The notes under the pieces are model-generated. The model had not been told where the DNA came from. It saw only the letters and a program-made list of their open reading frames with translations, and ran no database searches. Of a stretch of DNA of 64,000 nt, positions 19,798 to 31,567 are shown piece by piece. Numbering within the stretch: the first letter of the stretch is position 1; the number at the start of each line of letters is the position of its first letter. Made by a program: the position numbers and the translations under genes. This DNA is from Gastracanthus pulcherrimus (taxonomy: Eukaryota; Arthropoda; Insecta; Hymenoptera; Pteromalidae): contig OX424576.1 in NCBI GenBank assembly GCA_949152435.1, positions 137,520,195-137,584,194 on the forward strand. Direction: 5' to 3'.

Positions 19798-22209
19798 ATG
19801 CCGAAAAGAAGAAAGTATCAAGCAAAAGTCTGTGGAACAAGGAAATAAACGACATGTTTGAAGAAATTGATGACAGCTGTAGTATTAACCCTTCTAATGA
19901 GGCGATAATAGATAAATCACAGTCTGCGATGGAAACTCAACAGTTTTCCGAAGAAAAATATGCCGTTAATGGACAAACAGACCAAACGATAAATTTTCAA
20001 GTTACTGATAATAACAGTGCAGTAGTACCTACCAATTGTACTGATCATGCGTTTTTAAGTGACGTTGATTCTGAAGATTTGCAAACAGCTGAGAGTAAAA
20101 ATGAATCTTTTCAAAAAGGCAGAATTGAAGATATTTCTGCACAGCATGAGTTATTTGTAAATTGTAGCAAATCTTCAGAATGCAATACAATTGTGTAATT
20201 GGATACAGAAACTACTCAAATCACAAAAAATATTGAAAAAAAAAGGAAGAAGCCGAGACAAAATAATACAAAGGAAAATAGTTTTCCATTTGGAATTATA
20301 ACGGCAATATTATGGTTTTTTATATTTTTTTATGGACTTGCAACTACTGTTCTCAACCATGTTACAAAAAAAAATTTTTGTATTCAAAGAAACCTGAAAT
20401 TGAACAAACAGCGATTACACTGGCTAAATGTCGCACGTAAGAAGCTGCGAAGAAAATTTCAGAAGAAAGTTATAAAATGTAGAAAGAATATAAGAGTAAA
20501 ATCTTTGAAAAACACAAATATCAGGCGAGCGGAAATAAATAAGTTCGAAAACTTGATGGAAGCTAAAATTCGAGGTCGTCGAATAGTAGATTTTAATTAT
20601 TTGTGGCAAGAACTGCGTACAAATTTAGATAGTCATGGAAAAAGTTGTAGATTAAAAGATTGGAGATTTCAAAAGGAATGTAATTTCCATGGAGGATTAA
20701 GGACGCAATTTTGTTTTCAATGCCAAAAATGTAAAAAAGACTGCAGAATTTGGTCAGAGCCAATGCGTGAAGATGTTATGGGAATAAATCAATGCTCTGT
20801 CTTAGGTGCTATCGCAGAAGGTTTTGGTTATACGCAAGCAGAAGGATTATTTGCTAGTATGCATATTCCATACATATCTGATAAGACTTTTAAGTCTCAT
20901 CAAGAAAAACTGTTAGATCATTTAAATTCGATTTCTGCGAAGAGTATGAAAGAAGCCGGGGAAGAAGAGGCTCGATTAGCAAAACAGGCTGGCGACATTG
21001 ATAAAAACGGTATACCATTTATTACTGTAATTGTAGGTGGTAGCTGGATAAAGAGATCATTTGGTACCAAGTTTGATTCTTTATCTGGTTTAGGTGCTAT
21101 AATAGGTAAGCGAACTGGAAAAGTTTTGTACGTTGGCGTGAAGAATAAATTTTGTACTGCTTGCCATAGAGCTGAAAGTGTCGGAAAAGAACCTAAGAAG
21201 CACAAATGCTACAGAAACTTCTCTTGTCAATCGCCTTCTACTCTTATGGAAAGTAAAGCTTTGATAGAAGGTTTTCAGGAAAGTTTTCAGGTACACGGCT
21301 TTGTATATAAGTATTTTATTGGTGACGGTGACAGTAACTTTTACAAGAGATTACTTGACACAAATCCTTACGCACATCTAAACATTATTCCCCATAAAAT
21401 AGAGTGCACTAATCATTTGTTACGTAATTTATGCAAGAAAAATGTTAAGGTATCAAAGACAACACAAAAGAAAAGCAAAACAGTGAAAGGGTTTGTTACC
21501 TTACGCGAAATTGTCGAGTAAAATGTTCTTAAAATTCGTAAAGCAGTAATTGATGAAGTTGATAGACTACTTGCAAATTTAAATAAACCATGGGAATTAA
21601 AAATTCAAGATTTAAAAAAACATTTAATGAACATCCCTAGTCACATTTTCGGAGAACACAAGAGATGTAAAATGTATGGTTTTACTTGTAATCATAGCTC
21701 GGATTCTTCGAAAGATAGAAACTACGTTCCCCACTTAAAGGTTTATGGCTTTTATCAACAAATAGAATAACATATGAAATACTTAAGTTTTTTTTTCGGA
21801 AAGTCTATTGCATAAAGCAACAAACAATATTGTTGAATCATTCAATAGTATTGTTTGTAAGGCAGTAGGTGGTAAGCGAGTTAATTATGCACTGAGTAAT
21901 CAGTATAATACTCGCGTAGCAATGGCAGTTCTTCAACACAATTCTCAAGAGGCTTTGATAAAAATTTATCAAGAAATGGGAAAACAAGTTCCACATACAG
22001 TAAAAGAATTGGTAAGGAAGCGTAAATTGAAAGTAGTGCGAACAAAACAAGACAGATTAGTTAATGGGAGAAAACGAAAATACTTTTACTCTGCAACGGA
22101 TAAAAATTATGGTCCTCGATGTGAAAAGCCTGATTTAACACAGGAACGATTTTCAAGATTTACAAAAAAATCAGAAAAATTGGGCAGACATCGAAGTAAG
22201 CACACGTAA
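19798..22209 (+). pseudogene. Mutator-like transposase (degenerate)
   Basis: It starts MPKRRKYQAK at ATG 19798, followed by a frameshift near 19830, then an open frame from 19854. A TAA at 20196-20198 splits the acidic N-terminal part from the transposase body (frame 20199-21521). TAA at about 21519 and later shifts separate the C-terminal part (21808-22209, NNIVESFNSIVCKAVGGKRV). The body shows a Cys cluster (CFQCQKCKKDC), GSWIKRSFG, an intact GDGDS and a conserved CTNH segment. The expected catalytic Asp in DGxW is Gly here (codon GGT at 21036-21038), so even a repaired protein would probably be inactive. Highly basic after residue 25 of the second frame. Confidence 0.85.
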
Positions 22210-22768
22210 ACAGAGCGAGTCAGACTTGTGGCAAACTCTTCGAAAAAAATTACTGACAGCATCAAACTTTTCACGTGTATGTCGCATGAAACCGTGCACT
22301 TTGTGTGCTGCAACAGTGAAATCGATACTTTATCCATCATTGAACCGTACTGCTGCTATGGTATATGGTCTTGATAATGAAGATATTGCACGAAAGGAGA
22401 TAGAACTGAAAATACTCAAAGACATAAAACCTTGTGGATTATTTATTGATCAAGAAAATCCACGATTTGCTGCTAGTCCAGATGGTCTAATTGATGAGGA
22501 TGGCATTGCTGAAATAAAGAATCCATTTCGGGCTGCTGATTTAACAGCTGAAGAAGCTATGCTAAACTATCCCGATCTGAATTTCGTAGACAAAAAACAA
22601 ACGATATGAAAAAAAGTCATAAGTGGTATTACCAAATCCAAGGGCAATTGCATATTACAGGTGGAAAGTTTTGTCTTTTTGTTTTGAGGACATCGCAGAG
22701 TATATAAATGAGGGCCGTGAATAGAGATGATAAATTCTAGAAAACAAAAATGGAACCTTATTTATCAC
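22210..22768 (+). pseudogene. YqaJ-type viral recombinase/exonuclease domain (part of the MULE protein)
   Basis: The frame at 22226-22609 shows the signature order of the YqaJ PD-(D/E)XK nuclease family: LRKKLLTASNFSRVC, AMVYGLDNEDIARKEIE, then ASPDGLID and the catalytic-type AEIKNPF (D..ExK). The family continues after the frame break, with QIQGQLHITGGKFCLFV encoded near 22636-22686, and then KMEPYLSRFYDYCLLPE interrupted by the SINE at 22781. These enzymes trim or resect DNA; in the element the role would be in processing ends or copies. At least one frameshift and stops near 22609-22740 make it non-functional. Confidence 0.82.
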
Positions 22769-22780
22769 GATTCTACGATT

Positions 22781-22980
22781 TTTTTTTTTTTTAATTAACG
22801 TCGCCATGTTTGTGCTCCTATGTGGTGCTAATCAACGACGGGGGTCTGCGGTGTGTTTGTAAACAAAGCACATGTAATTTTTACAGAGGTGCTTGTATCA
22901 ATCGGTAGAGACTAGGATGCGAACCCGGGTCACCGGCGTGGGAATCCGACACTCTACCGACTGAGCCGCTGCAGGCCCCT
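22781..22980 (-). mobile_element. tRNA-derived SINE with 12-bp target duplication
   Basis: On the minus strand it has a tRNA-like head with an A-box region (22953-22967, gctcagtcggtagag) and a B-box region (22915-22930, cccgggttcgcatcc), then a unique body and a poly(A) (poly-T at 22779-22792 on plus). The direct repeat gattctacgatt flanks it at 22769-22780 and 22981-22992. A second copy lies at 62994-63167. It interrupts the MULE coding sequence, so it is younger than the MULE. It is not a functional tRNA gene. Confidence 0.95.
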
Positions 22981-22992
22981 GATTCTACGATT

Positions 22993-23942
22993 ATTGTTTA
23001 CTTCCAGAGATTTTGGACAGTAGATATCTGAGGAGTATGCCAATTAGAAGTCCACCGTATATTTTAGAAGTGAAAGAGAAACAAAATGAGAAAGTTAAAA
23101 ACGACTCTGCTTTAAAAAAAAGAAAAAGTGATAGCCAAGAAGTAGAAATAGAACAAAAAATCTTAAAGAAAAACTCGAAACAAGAACTAAAGTCAAAAGA
23201 AGGAAAGGCAAAGAAAGTATCTAAAAAAAATCATGGGAAGACTCCTGCAAGTGTACGTTCTCTTACAAAAGATAAGAAAGATGATGATGCCGTCTTTGTG
23301 CGTGAGAGTAACGATGAAAGAGAGTGGACTCCCAATGACATCTTAAACCTGAGAACGTATTTTGGAGATAAACTATACGACTTTGATCTAGATGCAATAA
23401 GGCAAAATGTTTTGAAATCAGATGAATGGGTAACTGATGTTTCATTAGATTCTTTTATTGATGTAGTCAAAGACAGCACTGATTTTGAAATAGAAAGCGT
23501 AGTGAATATCAATTATCCAGTTTGTATTGAAACTGCAAAAACCCTTAAAAGTGTTATAATATTTGGTGGTGATTGTACAAAGCATTGGCGTCTTGCCTAT
23601 TATGATGGATATATTGTACGCATATATGATAGCATTCATAAATACATGGGAGGCAAATTAATTGAGAAAGAAATGGCTTACGTTACAAAGCGTTTTCCAA
23701 ACATAACGGCTTCTGAAGTACATTTCGTAAAAATAAATACGCAGCAACTGGATGGAGATAGTTGCGGGATTTATACTGGAGCATTATTAACCTATTTGAT
23801 TCTTAATGGAGATCCTTCCAAGATATATATTTCACGAGATGTAAATATAATGAGGCGTCATTTTCTGAATATTATTGAAAGTAGACAACTTAGCCTTTTC
23901 CCCATTGCGAGGAATAGAACTGCACAAAGAAAAATAACGTAA
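22993..23942 (+). pseudogene. Ulp1/C48 cysteine protease domain of the MULE protein
   Basis: The frame open from about 23013 (a TTG, so not a real start) continues the YqaJ part across the SINE. A basic, lysine-rich linker is followed by WTPNDILNLRTYFG and a C48 fold. The triad can be read, numbering from 23013, as H191 (KHWRLAYYD), D206 (RIYDS), Q245 and C251 (QQLDGDSCGIY). Ulp1-like proteases cleave SUMO-like tags or process polyproteins. All four residues are present and about 300 codons are open, unlike the upstream transposase. No start codon or promoter is seen for independent expression. It ends at TAA 23940-23942. Confidence 0.82.
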
Positions 23943-25310
23943 TGTATACACATTACATGGTGCATGAGAGAAGAACATGAGAAATAGATGCATGATAGAC
24001 GGAATATATTGAAAGTATTATATCAGTAGTAACATTATAACCTTTATTTTCTTATACAAAAACGTATTGGAAAGGTTCTTAATAATATCGACCATTTCTT
24101 GAAATTAATTTCATGCTGTATTGTAATAATCAGTACAATTTTTTGCGTGATATGTAATTATTACTGTATTGCCATATGTAGATATAATTGGTATGAACAT
24201 TCTATATATAAATTAGTATTCTACATATGTTGACCAATATCGTCGTATACGTGCGATACAAACCCGAATCAGAATATTTAACGTAGAAATTAAGTATGTC
24301 TACATAGGGAGAAGATTAATCGAGGAACCCTCTTCACTATCAATTGTTTCATGAAATGAAATTGCATGCTATTAATTGAAAATAAACATATATATCGCCA
24401 GTTCCTATGCGAAAAAGTGCAGAACGCGATTTATAATTACGTATGTATTTGCGTTGCAAATAATTTAGCTTGTAACATATAGATTAAAATAATATCACTT
24501 ATTTTAATAAGTTACTTAATTGCATGCTGTTTATTGAAACTGTTCGTCGTAATAACAAGCATTTTGTTGCATGATATCTAATTATTACTATTCGCTACGT
24601 GCATGACACTAGCGCCTCGCGCATTTTACTTGTTTCGGTAGAAAATCTCTGAACTATTCGCTTTCTAAAATGTATTAGCTTAATAAATTTGCATGTAACA
24701 TATTAGCAGACAATAATACTAATAATTGTCTACTATGATAATGTATATATAATATGTATGTAGTTTATATGCATGAATCAGCATTCTACATGTGCTGATT
24801 AATATCATTGAATGTATCCGATACAAACCTGTATCAGAATATTAAACATTCCAATTCAATATACCTACGTATAGGGAGACGATTCATCTACTGGTTGCGT
24901 CTCATAGAAATGGGCGTTGGATGAGCCCTTTTCAATATGAAATGTTTCATGAAATGAAATTGCATGCTATTAATTGAAAATAAACATATATATCGCCAGT
25001 TCCTACGCGAAAAACTGCAGAACGCGATTTATAATTACGTATGTATTTGCATTGCTAATAATTTAGCTTGTAACATATGGATTAAAATAATATCACTTAC
25101 TTTAATAAGTTACTTAATTGCATGCTGTTTATTGAAACTGTTCGTCGTAATAACAAGCATTTTTTGTTGCATGATATCTAATTATTACTATTCGCTACGT
25201 GTATGACACTAGCGCCTCGCGCATTTTACTTGTTTCGGTGGAAAATCTCTGAACTATTCGCTTTCTATAATGTATTAGCTTAATAAATTTGCATGTAACA
25301 TATTAGCAGA

Positions 25311-26781
25311 CAATAATACCAATATTTTTTTTTTTTTTTTTTCGAGGGGTAATTAGCGGAAATCTTACATCATCTTTTGGTTCACGCCTTCGAGCAAGCA
25401 AACACATATTGCTATATGTGGGCATGCCCGGGGGGATTGCCGTCCGATGCCTCGTGTCCTACACCAGCCTTACACGAGGAGACCCCTGGGAGGAACCGCT
25501 CTCCCAGGGAGTGTGAGATTCTTACTCACTAAAACCGCTGAACCCTTTTGTGGCATTAGTTTCCAACCCGGTATAGCTGCTAGGCCTAACTTCGGGATGG
25601 AGCCACCTTCTTGGCCTAATGTGGCCTTCCTTCACCCTTCTTTATCTTCTTCATATTCTTTGTTTCATTCTTTAATCGTTATTCTTCCGTTTTATTCGAT
25701 CTTCTTTCTTGAATAATCTTGCTTATCTTCTTTCTTGATTCTTCTTGCTTCTCTTCTTTCTTGAATCTTCTTACTTCACTTCTTTCTTGTTTCTTCCTTC
25801 TTCTCTTCCTTCTTCTCTTCTTTCTTCGTTCTTCAATCTTCCTGGGCTCTTCTACCCTGATTACGTCTCTCATCTTCTTCTTTCTGCTTCATCGTGTAGC
25901 AAATATGCCTCGTAATGACATGCCACTCTGATTTGGATCGCAACATAAACTCTACCATATTTTCTGGAGTCACGTCTTGCCGTAAGGTTGTGTTCATTTC
26001 TTCCCTACTTTGTTGCCACTGTGGACACTCAAAAATTGTGTGCTCAGCGTCGTCATGCGCGTAGTTGCAGTATTTGCAAGCTGCATCTGTCTTTTTCTTA
26101 AACCGATAGAGGTACTCGTTGAAGCATCCGTGACCTGTTAACACCTGCGTTATGTAGTACCCAACCTCTCCATGGGTTTTGTTCACCCATTTGTCAATAT
26201 TTGGGATAAGACGGTGGGTCCATCTCCCTGTCTTTTCATTTTCCCAACGAGTTTGCCATCTGTTCATGAGCGTAGTTCTCGCCTCTGTCTTTATCCTGCT
26301 TTTCTCTTGCTCGTAGTCGGCGTTTTTTTGCTCGATTTTCTTTCCTTCTTCGAACGTGTGTTTCCTTTCTAAAGCAAGCAGGTCCGCCGGAGGCATTCCG
26401 GAAATGACCTGAACAGCGCTCATCGATACGGTTCTGTATGCCGACGCGATCCTTAGAATAATTGGGCGTTGAGCCGACAGCAGTGCTGCTTTGGCGTGCT
26501 CTCTTCCATCTAGGAATCCTGCCCATACAGGGGCTGCGTACAACAGCTTCGAGTGGACTACACTTGAGAGAAGCCTTCTCTTACCTTCTTTTGGTCCCCG
26601 AACATTTGGCATGAGTCTGGAGAGGTTGGCACCTGCTTCCAGGGCTTTATTCGCCGCTTTTTTAATATGTGGCAGAAAACTTATTTTCCTGTCTAATTCT
26701 ACGCCAAGGTAGGTCAGTTGCCTTTTCCATGGTATTACCGTGTCACCTAGGCCAAGTTCCGGTTCTTCAATAATACCAATA
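25311..26781 (-). mobile_element. 5'-truncated R1-like non-LTR retrotransposon with 14-bp target duplication
   Basis: The insertion (25325-26767) is flanked by the direct repeat CAATAATACCAATA at 25311-25324 and 26768-26781. The poly(A) end appears as poly-T at about 25325-25342 on plus, so it is on the minus strand. Neighbouring repeat units show the uninterrupted site (near 24711, with one base change). Only the C-terminal part of ORF2 and the 3' untranslated region remain. Confidence 0.93.
25833..26767 (-). pseudogene. R1-like reverse transcriptase C-terminal region with zinc knuckle
   Basis: The frame is open from the truncated end at 26767 to a stop near 25833. It begins in the RT thumb region (LTYLGVELDRKISFLPHIKK), continues LYAAPVWA and RIASAYRTVS, which are typical of R1-clade LINEs, and ends with a Cys/His knuckle CKYCNYAHDDAEHTIFEC. 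The endonuclease and catalytic RT are missing because of 5' truncation during reverse transcription, so the copy was dead on arrival. No internal stop, so it is fairly young. Confidence 0.9.
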
Positions 26782-27160
26782 ATTGTCTACTATGATAACG
26801 TATATATAATATGTATGTAGTTTATATGCATGAATCAGCATTCTACATGTGCTGATTAATATCATTGAATGTATCCAATACAAACCTGTATCAGAATATT
26901 AAACATTCCAATTCAATATAACTACGTAGGGAGACGATTCATCTACTGGTTGCGTCTCATAGAAATGGACGTTGGATGAGCCCTTTTCAATATGAAATGT
27001 TTCATAAAATGAAATTGCATGCTACTTATTGAAACTGTTTGTCGTAATTATTGTCGTTTTAATTGCATGATGTATATTATTTCTAAATTGTCAGTTTCTA
27101 TATAAAAGAAAGTATAAAATGTGATACATTATTAAGTATACATAGTTGCATGCTGATGTT

Positions 27161-28469
27161 AAATTCCAAAAATAGATGGTCTGAAAGTAAATTAAGTATT
27201 ATAATTTTTCGCATTGAATTTTACTGCTCGAGAAGAGAATAATTAATTATAATTATAAAAATGTTTATATTTATACAAAACGCAAATTCACTTGCCCTTC
27301 GTTGAGTGATAATACACTTTTCTTCGTAGTTTGAAACATTAAAATCAATGGTATTGAAAAAAGGTATTGGAACTGAAAATTTTATTTCAATAATTTTGTA
27401 GGGTACCGATGACGTTGAAGTCTATTAAGAAATTACCCTTTAAATAACCCAATTAATTTTTAATTGACTTTTGAGACTCTTATTTTTTCAAAAATGTTAT
27501 TTTTAAATATCTTATTTAATTGTACACTCGACGTACATATGTTCGGATCGAATGGTTGGAAATCATGTTACTTTATTGCTTAATTCCTGTGATTTGGACA
27601 ATGTCATTGAAGTATTATAAAATATGTATTTTAAGAATATAAAAATGTATGAAAAAATGTGTAACCATTTATTGGAATTTCGAAATGAAGATCTGTGTGG
27701 ATTGATTTAATTGAAACGGTAAGATTCTATCATAACTGATATATTTTACGTAATGTAGATTCGGTGTTAGGTTTGTGGTACCCCTATTTTACTACTACAT
27801 ACTACGATGGGGAATCGTGGCGTCACGCGACATTTCAACCTGCTGTATCTTTGTTAATATTCATTTATTAAAAGAAACGTAATAGGTTTTTACATGCAAG
27901 TTTCCTATTTTGAAAATGGTCTAGTTTCGATCAATTGATCAGTATAACAGTTAGAACAGCTAATATTTACAGAGTATATAAGTGTGTATTATTAAAATAC
28001 ACCTAAGTATCGGTAAAATGGTAATCGAAGAATGAGGACATGGCCGAAAAATGTTGGATCTGAAAATAATTACTTCAATCTCACAGTATAATTTATATTT
28101 ATATCATGATAATCTGGTTATTTAGATGAAAATATAATATTAATACTACTTATTTGACCAAGCAAGATTCAGATGATACGATGAGAAATTTTCTTGTACA
28201 ATACAGTATTTCTGTTGTAAGGTCAGATAAGTATTAGTAAACAATTTAAAAAAATAATATTTAAGTTTAAGAGCAAAAACTTTGTGAAATATTTATACTT
28301 TTTTTGTAGATTTAAGTTTACATGCAGATCAACAAGCGTTTATAATACATTATTACAGCCAATAAATTAATTCAGCTGATCGAATTTTCTTCGAATGTAA
28401 AGTTAAAGAAAGAAATCGAAGTAGTTCTGAGGTGAGACATATTAAATATATTAATATTAAATATACATA
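27161..28469. other. AT-rich non-coding stretch
   Basis: No gene, large repeat or inverted repeat that I can support. Confidence 0.5.
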
Positions 28470-29685
28470 CCCTGGTAGAAACGTTCACAAGTTTTTCGCG
28501 AATATATAGTTAAAATCGCCACAGTTTCTAGACAGTTTGTTAAAAATGGTAAAAAAAGTGGTTTGCCTCAGGCTCTGTCAGCATATATACGTCATAAAAA
28601 CAAACATTTTTTACTACAATTTAATCCCACATAACGATATGAAAGTCAATATATTATAAAATAAGAAGTTTTTGTCAAACTAAAAATAATTTTTTTTATC
28701 AAAATTCCGTTATTGTAAAATCAGATATCATCAACTAAAGAAATTTAAAAAAAAAACGTACAAACTTTTTTATTTGTTATCCGATTTTAATTTTAGAGAT
28801 CTCATTTTGTTCCTTGAAAAATGTCTGGGGGACTTACCCATATAAAAATTGTATATCATTGGATAACAATCAAGAAAGTCTTCACTGTTTTGCCGTTTTT
28901 CTTTAGTTTTCAATAATTACTTTTGCAATAACGGAATTTCGATAAAATTTTTTTTTAGGTAGACGAGAATACTTTGTTATGTAATATATTGACTTAAATA
29001 TAATTAAGAGTGATGAAATTATAGTAAAAAATGTTTTTATTTTGTGGTCTATATGACGATTGAACCTCCTTAAATGTATTATTTCTTGCTGCAAATCAAG
29101 TATTCGTATCAAGTACAACTATTTTGTAATATATGTTAAAAAAAAAGTTTTTAAGGAAAAGTGAAAAGGTACCTTTCAAACGAGTTTTCTAAATACAGAT
29201 AATAACAGAACCTTTTGAAAATGAAACCAGATAATGTTTATATAAATACGAAGGGCATAAAAGATCGTTTTTTTGAATATTGTAATTTTTTTACAGGGAT
29301 CTATGTTATTGACTTCTTAAATTACTCAAGATTGAACAAGCTTTTTAGAAATAACGGCATTTTATGCCCTTTGAATTTATATAAGCAATGTCAGGTTCAA
29401 ATTTAAAAAAAAGGTTGTTATTTATAGCCGGGACACTGTCATAAGCAATGCGTATGAGACTCTTTCACATCCCTTTATGACTTTAAGGTTATTTAATATA
29501 TTTATTTATTCATAGTGCATAATATATCTATAGTTCATACGCTTGTATAAATACCTTAATTTTTGTACAATAATTCACTTTTATTACAAAACATGTACAG
29601 CATTAAATGAAGTATTTATTATCAATATTTCTCTGGATAGTGGCACCAAACTTGACTAGCCGTACTGGTCAATTTTCTACCAGGG
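28470..29685. mobile_element. 1.2-kb foldback element with CCCTGGTAGAAA ends
   Basis: The left end CCCTGGTAGAAACGTTCAC is matched by an inverted right end (tcaattttctaccaggg), flanked by TA on both sides (28468-28469, 29686-29687). Internal arms at about 28575-28720 and 28922-29062 are reverse complements (acattttttacta, aattccgttattg). The 63-codon frame at 29215 is not convincing. Same terminal family as 15459-18395 and 41844-43415. Confidence 0.75.
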
Positions 29686-30540
29686 TACAACAATATTAAA
29701 AATTTCCATAATAAGCTTTAAATGAATATTCGTGAGTATAGGATGAATCTTACGTATGTATCTGCCTACATAGGTTGATAATATATTAATTCTCAAAATT
29801 TTAATCTATTGCAATTAGAACTTTGCAAGGTTTTCAAAAATGCATAAATCAGTTAGAAAATAGTTCATTATTGGCAATAACGAGGGGTTATTTACTCTGT
29901 GAAATCACTAACCCCCCTTTATGAAATCAACACGAGATCAAAGTGAAATCAAATGACAATCTGAAATTATATGAATTCATTTGAAAGGCAGCCAAGTTGA
30001 AATCAATCTAAGTCATATATGAAATCATTTGAAGTCATGAAATCAGCCGAAATCAACAACATAATATTCTACGTACATGAATCAACAAAAATAAAGCAGC
30101 GGCGACGACGCCCGCGCCGAACGCCAGCGGCTCCCGCAATGATCGGTTACAGAGCCGACCTTATAAGTTGAATGGTCCAGAGCATGCAATCAGTACGACG
30201 AATCTTTTCAATAAGAAAAAAAACGGCCCCATATAAATAGTATAAAGTAACTATCCCGAGCTAAGCAATATGCGATTTGAGAAGTATAAATAATAAAACC
30301 ATAAAACCTAAACCTTAAACCCAAAATCCAACTAACCCAAGCTGAGCAATTTGAAATTAAATTATAAAGAGGTTTAAATAAAAAAACCGTAAATCCTAAA
30401 CCCAACCCTAAGCTCAACTAATCCAAACTGACAAGGAGAGTCCAGACCCTTCGGGTCATGAAATTTGATGAAAGTTTTCAAAATGCGTATAATTTTAGTA
30501 AAAAGAAACACGTCTTCTTCTCAACGTAACTAAGCATGTT
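29686..30540. other. Non-coding stretch with degenerate gaaatca repeats
   Basis: 29907-30056 repeats the heptamer gaaatca or close variants about eight times. 30290-30420 has two loosely related blocks rich in aaaccctaaacc-like sequence. No gene. Confidence 0.5.
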
Positions 30541-30832
30541 TTTACAGTGTAAAATAGCTCTAAAATGCAATAAAAGTAGACGAGAAGATCTTTAATTTAA
30601 GATCTATTGCGTATAGAAATATTAATCCTAGTAAAAGTTATTAATAATCGAATATAATGACTGGAAATGCATCAATATTGGACGAAACTAATTTGTTATA
30701 AATTCGATGATTTTACACATCCCTTTAGTCACTATTTTAAATTATCAATAACTTTTACTCGACTTAACATTTTCATACGCAACTAAGCTTAAATTAAATT
30801 AATTATTGTGTTTTAGGGCTATTTTTACGGTA
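30541..30832. repeat. Inverted-repeat element, arms about 100-115 bp
   Basis: taaaatagctctaaaatgca (about 30548) is mirrored by the right end near 30810-30832 (tgttttagggctattttta). Inner parts also pair (agtaaaagttattaataat against attatcaataacttttact). Likely a small foldback element beside the Gypsy 3' end. Confidence 0.7.
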
Positions 30833-30845
30833 TATTTGTCTTCTT

Positions 30846-31015
30846 TGTTAATTTTCAACATATGCAGATACACTCGGTTTTAAGCAATCGAACCGGGTTC
30901 TCGGATTCCGGTTGTACATTATATTTGCAGGACTTCTACCCGTCGTACAGTGTGGGTAGTTTCTATAATCGAAAACGAATTTACTAACTGCGTTTTCCAC
31001 GTTCTCTCCCTCCTT
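30846..31015 (-). pseudogene. Gypsy integrase C-terminal fragment
   Basis: A minus-strand frame with EGENVENAVSKFVFDYRNYP and HCTTGRSPANIMYN, typical of the segment just after the Gypsy integrase core. It ends at a TAA near 30846. Upstream (higher coordinates) it is cut at 31015 by the LINE; the other half resumes at about 32217 and the two halves would be in frame. Confidence 0.85.
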
Positions 31016-31553
31016 GTATAGCTTAAAACTTTTCCGTTCAAGCACCACAGAGATACTGAGGAAGCAGCTGGCATGTGCACTGGTACTACCTCACTTAGAT
31101 TATTGCTCAGTGGTTCTTCTTGATGTGTCAGGGGAGCTCCAGACACGACTACAACGTCTACAGAATGCATGTGTGAGATACATATGTGGTGTTAGGCGGG
31201 ATGAGCATATCACCGCCTACAGGAAAAAACTGGACTGGTTAGATTTGAAGGTGAGGAGGGAGTATTTTATGGGGCTGCTGCTTTACAAAGCGGTTGTCAT
31301 GCGGCAGCCACCGTATCTTACTGCCCTCTTTGAAAAAAACCAGGCCAGGACTTCAAGTAGGGGTGGTATGAAAGAGCTCTCGGTTCCGGGGTCGCGCACC
31401 GATAAGGGCCTTTTTTCATTCAGAGTTCAAGGTGCGCACCTCTGGAATTCGCTCCCGAGCAGTGTGAGGTGCCTGCCATCTTTTTGTAAATTTAAAACGG
31501 CGTTTAGCAGGCACCTTAAGCAATTACATGGTGAGGAGTATGTTCAGAGATAA
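31016..31553 (+). pseudogene. LINE reverse transcriptase C-terminal fragment (CR1/Jockey superfamily)
   Basis: An open frame of about 178 codons, entering from flanking DNA, so there is no true start. Signature blocks: LACALVLPHLDYCSVVLLD, LQRLQNACVRYICGVRRDEH, AYRKKLDWLDLKVRREYFM, and near the end AHLWNSLPSSVR. These belong to the RT thumb and tail of CR1/Jockey-group LINEs. The catalytic RT and endonuclease are absent through 5' truncation. The frame has no internal stop, indicating a fairly recent insertion compared with the heavily mutated Gypsy around it. Confidence 0.9.
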
Positions 31554-31567
31554 AAAATGAGTCGAGT

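Larger units (their letters stand above)
19798..23942 (+). mobile_element. Insect-type MULE encoding transposase, YqaJ nuclease and Ulp1 protease (defective)
   Basis: Broken frames on one strand line up as a single former protein of roughly 1,250 residues: Mutator-like transposase, then a YqaJ-type recombinase/exonuclease domain, then a C48 (Ulp1-like) protease. The frames are separated by in-frame stops, frameshifts and one SINE insertion. Fused Mutator-like and YqaJ modules are familiar in insect repeat-encoded proteins, and Ulp1 domains occur in some plant MULEs; the three-part combination is uncommon to my knowledge. Element termini were not found. Confidence 0.8.
24095..27160. repeat. 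598-bp tandem repeat, about three units
   Basis: The segment starting attgcatgctattaattg recurs at about 24361 and 24959, a period near 598. A partial unit precedes it (about 24095-24350) and another partial follows after 26998. The second unit is split by an R1-like LINE (25325-26767). Identity between units 1 and 2 is above 95% by eye. The units carry no gene: short frames repeat with the units. Confidence 0.9.

Noticed and set aside
20199..20201. Start of a separate transposase gene at 20199
   Set aside because: This codon is TTG directly after an in-frame TAA; the protein continues from upstream, so it is an internal position of a broken gene.
22915..22967. tRNA gene on the minus strand
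   Set aside because: A and B boxes are present, but it is the head of a SINE with target duplication and poly(A), and the cloverleaf is not preserved.
25719..26712. Plus-strand frames in the R1-like insertion
   Set aside because: Shadows of the minus-strand ORF2 fragment or of its purine-rich 3' region.
30290..30420. Telomere-like aaaccctaaacc blocks
   Set aside because: Irregular and degenerate, not the insect TTAGG type, and too short to be an interstitial telomere.
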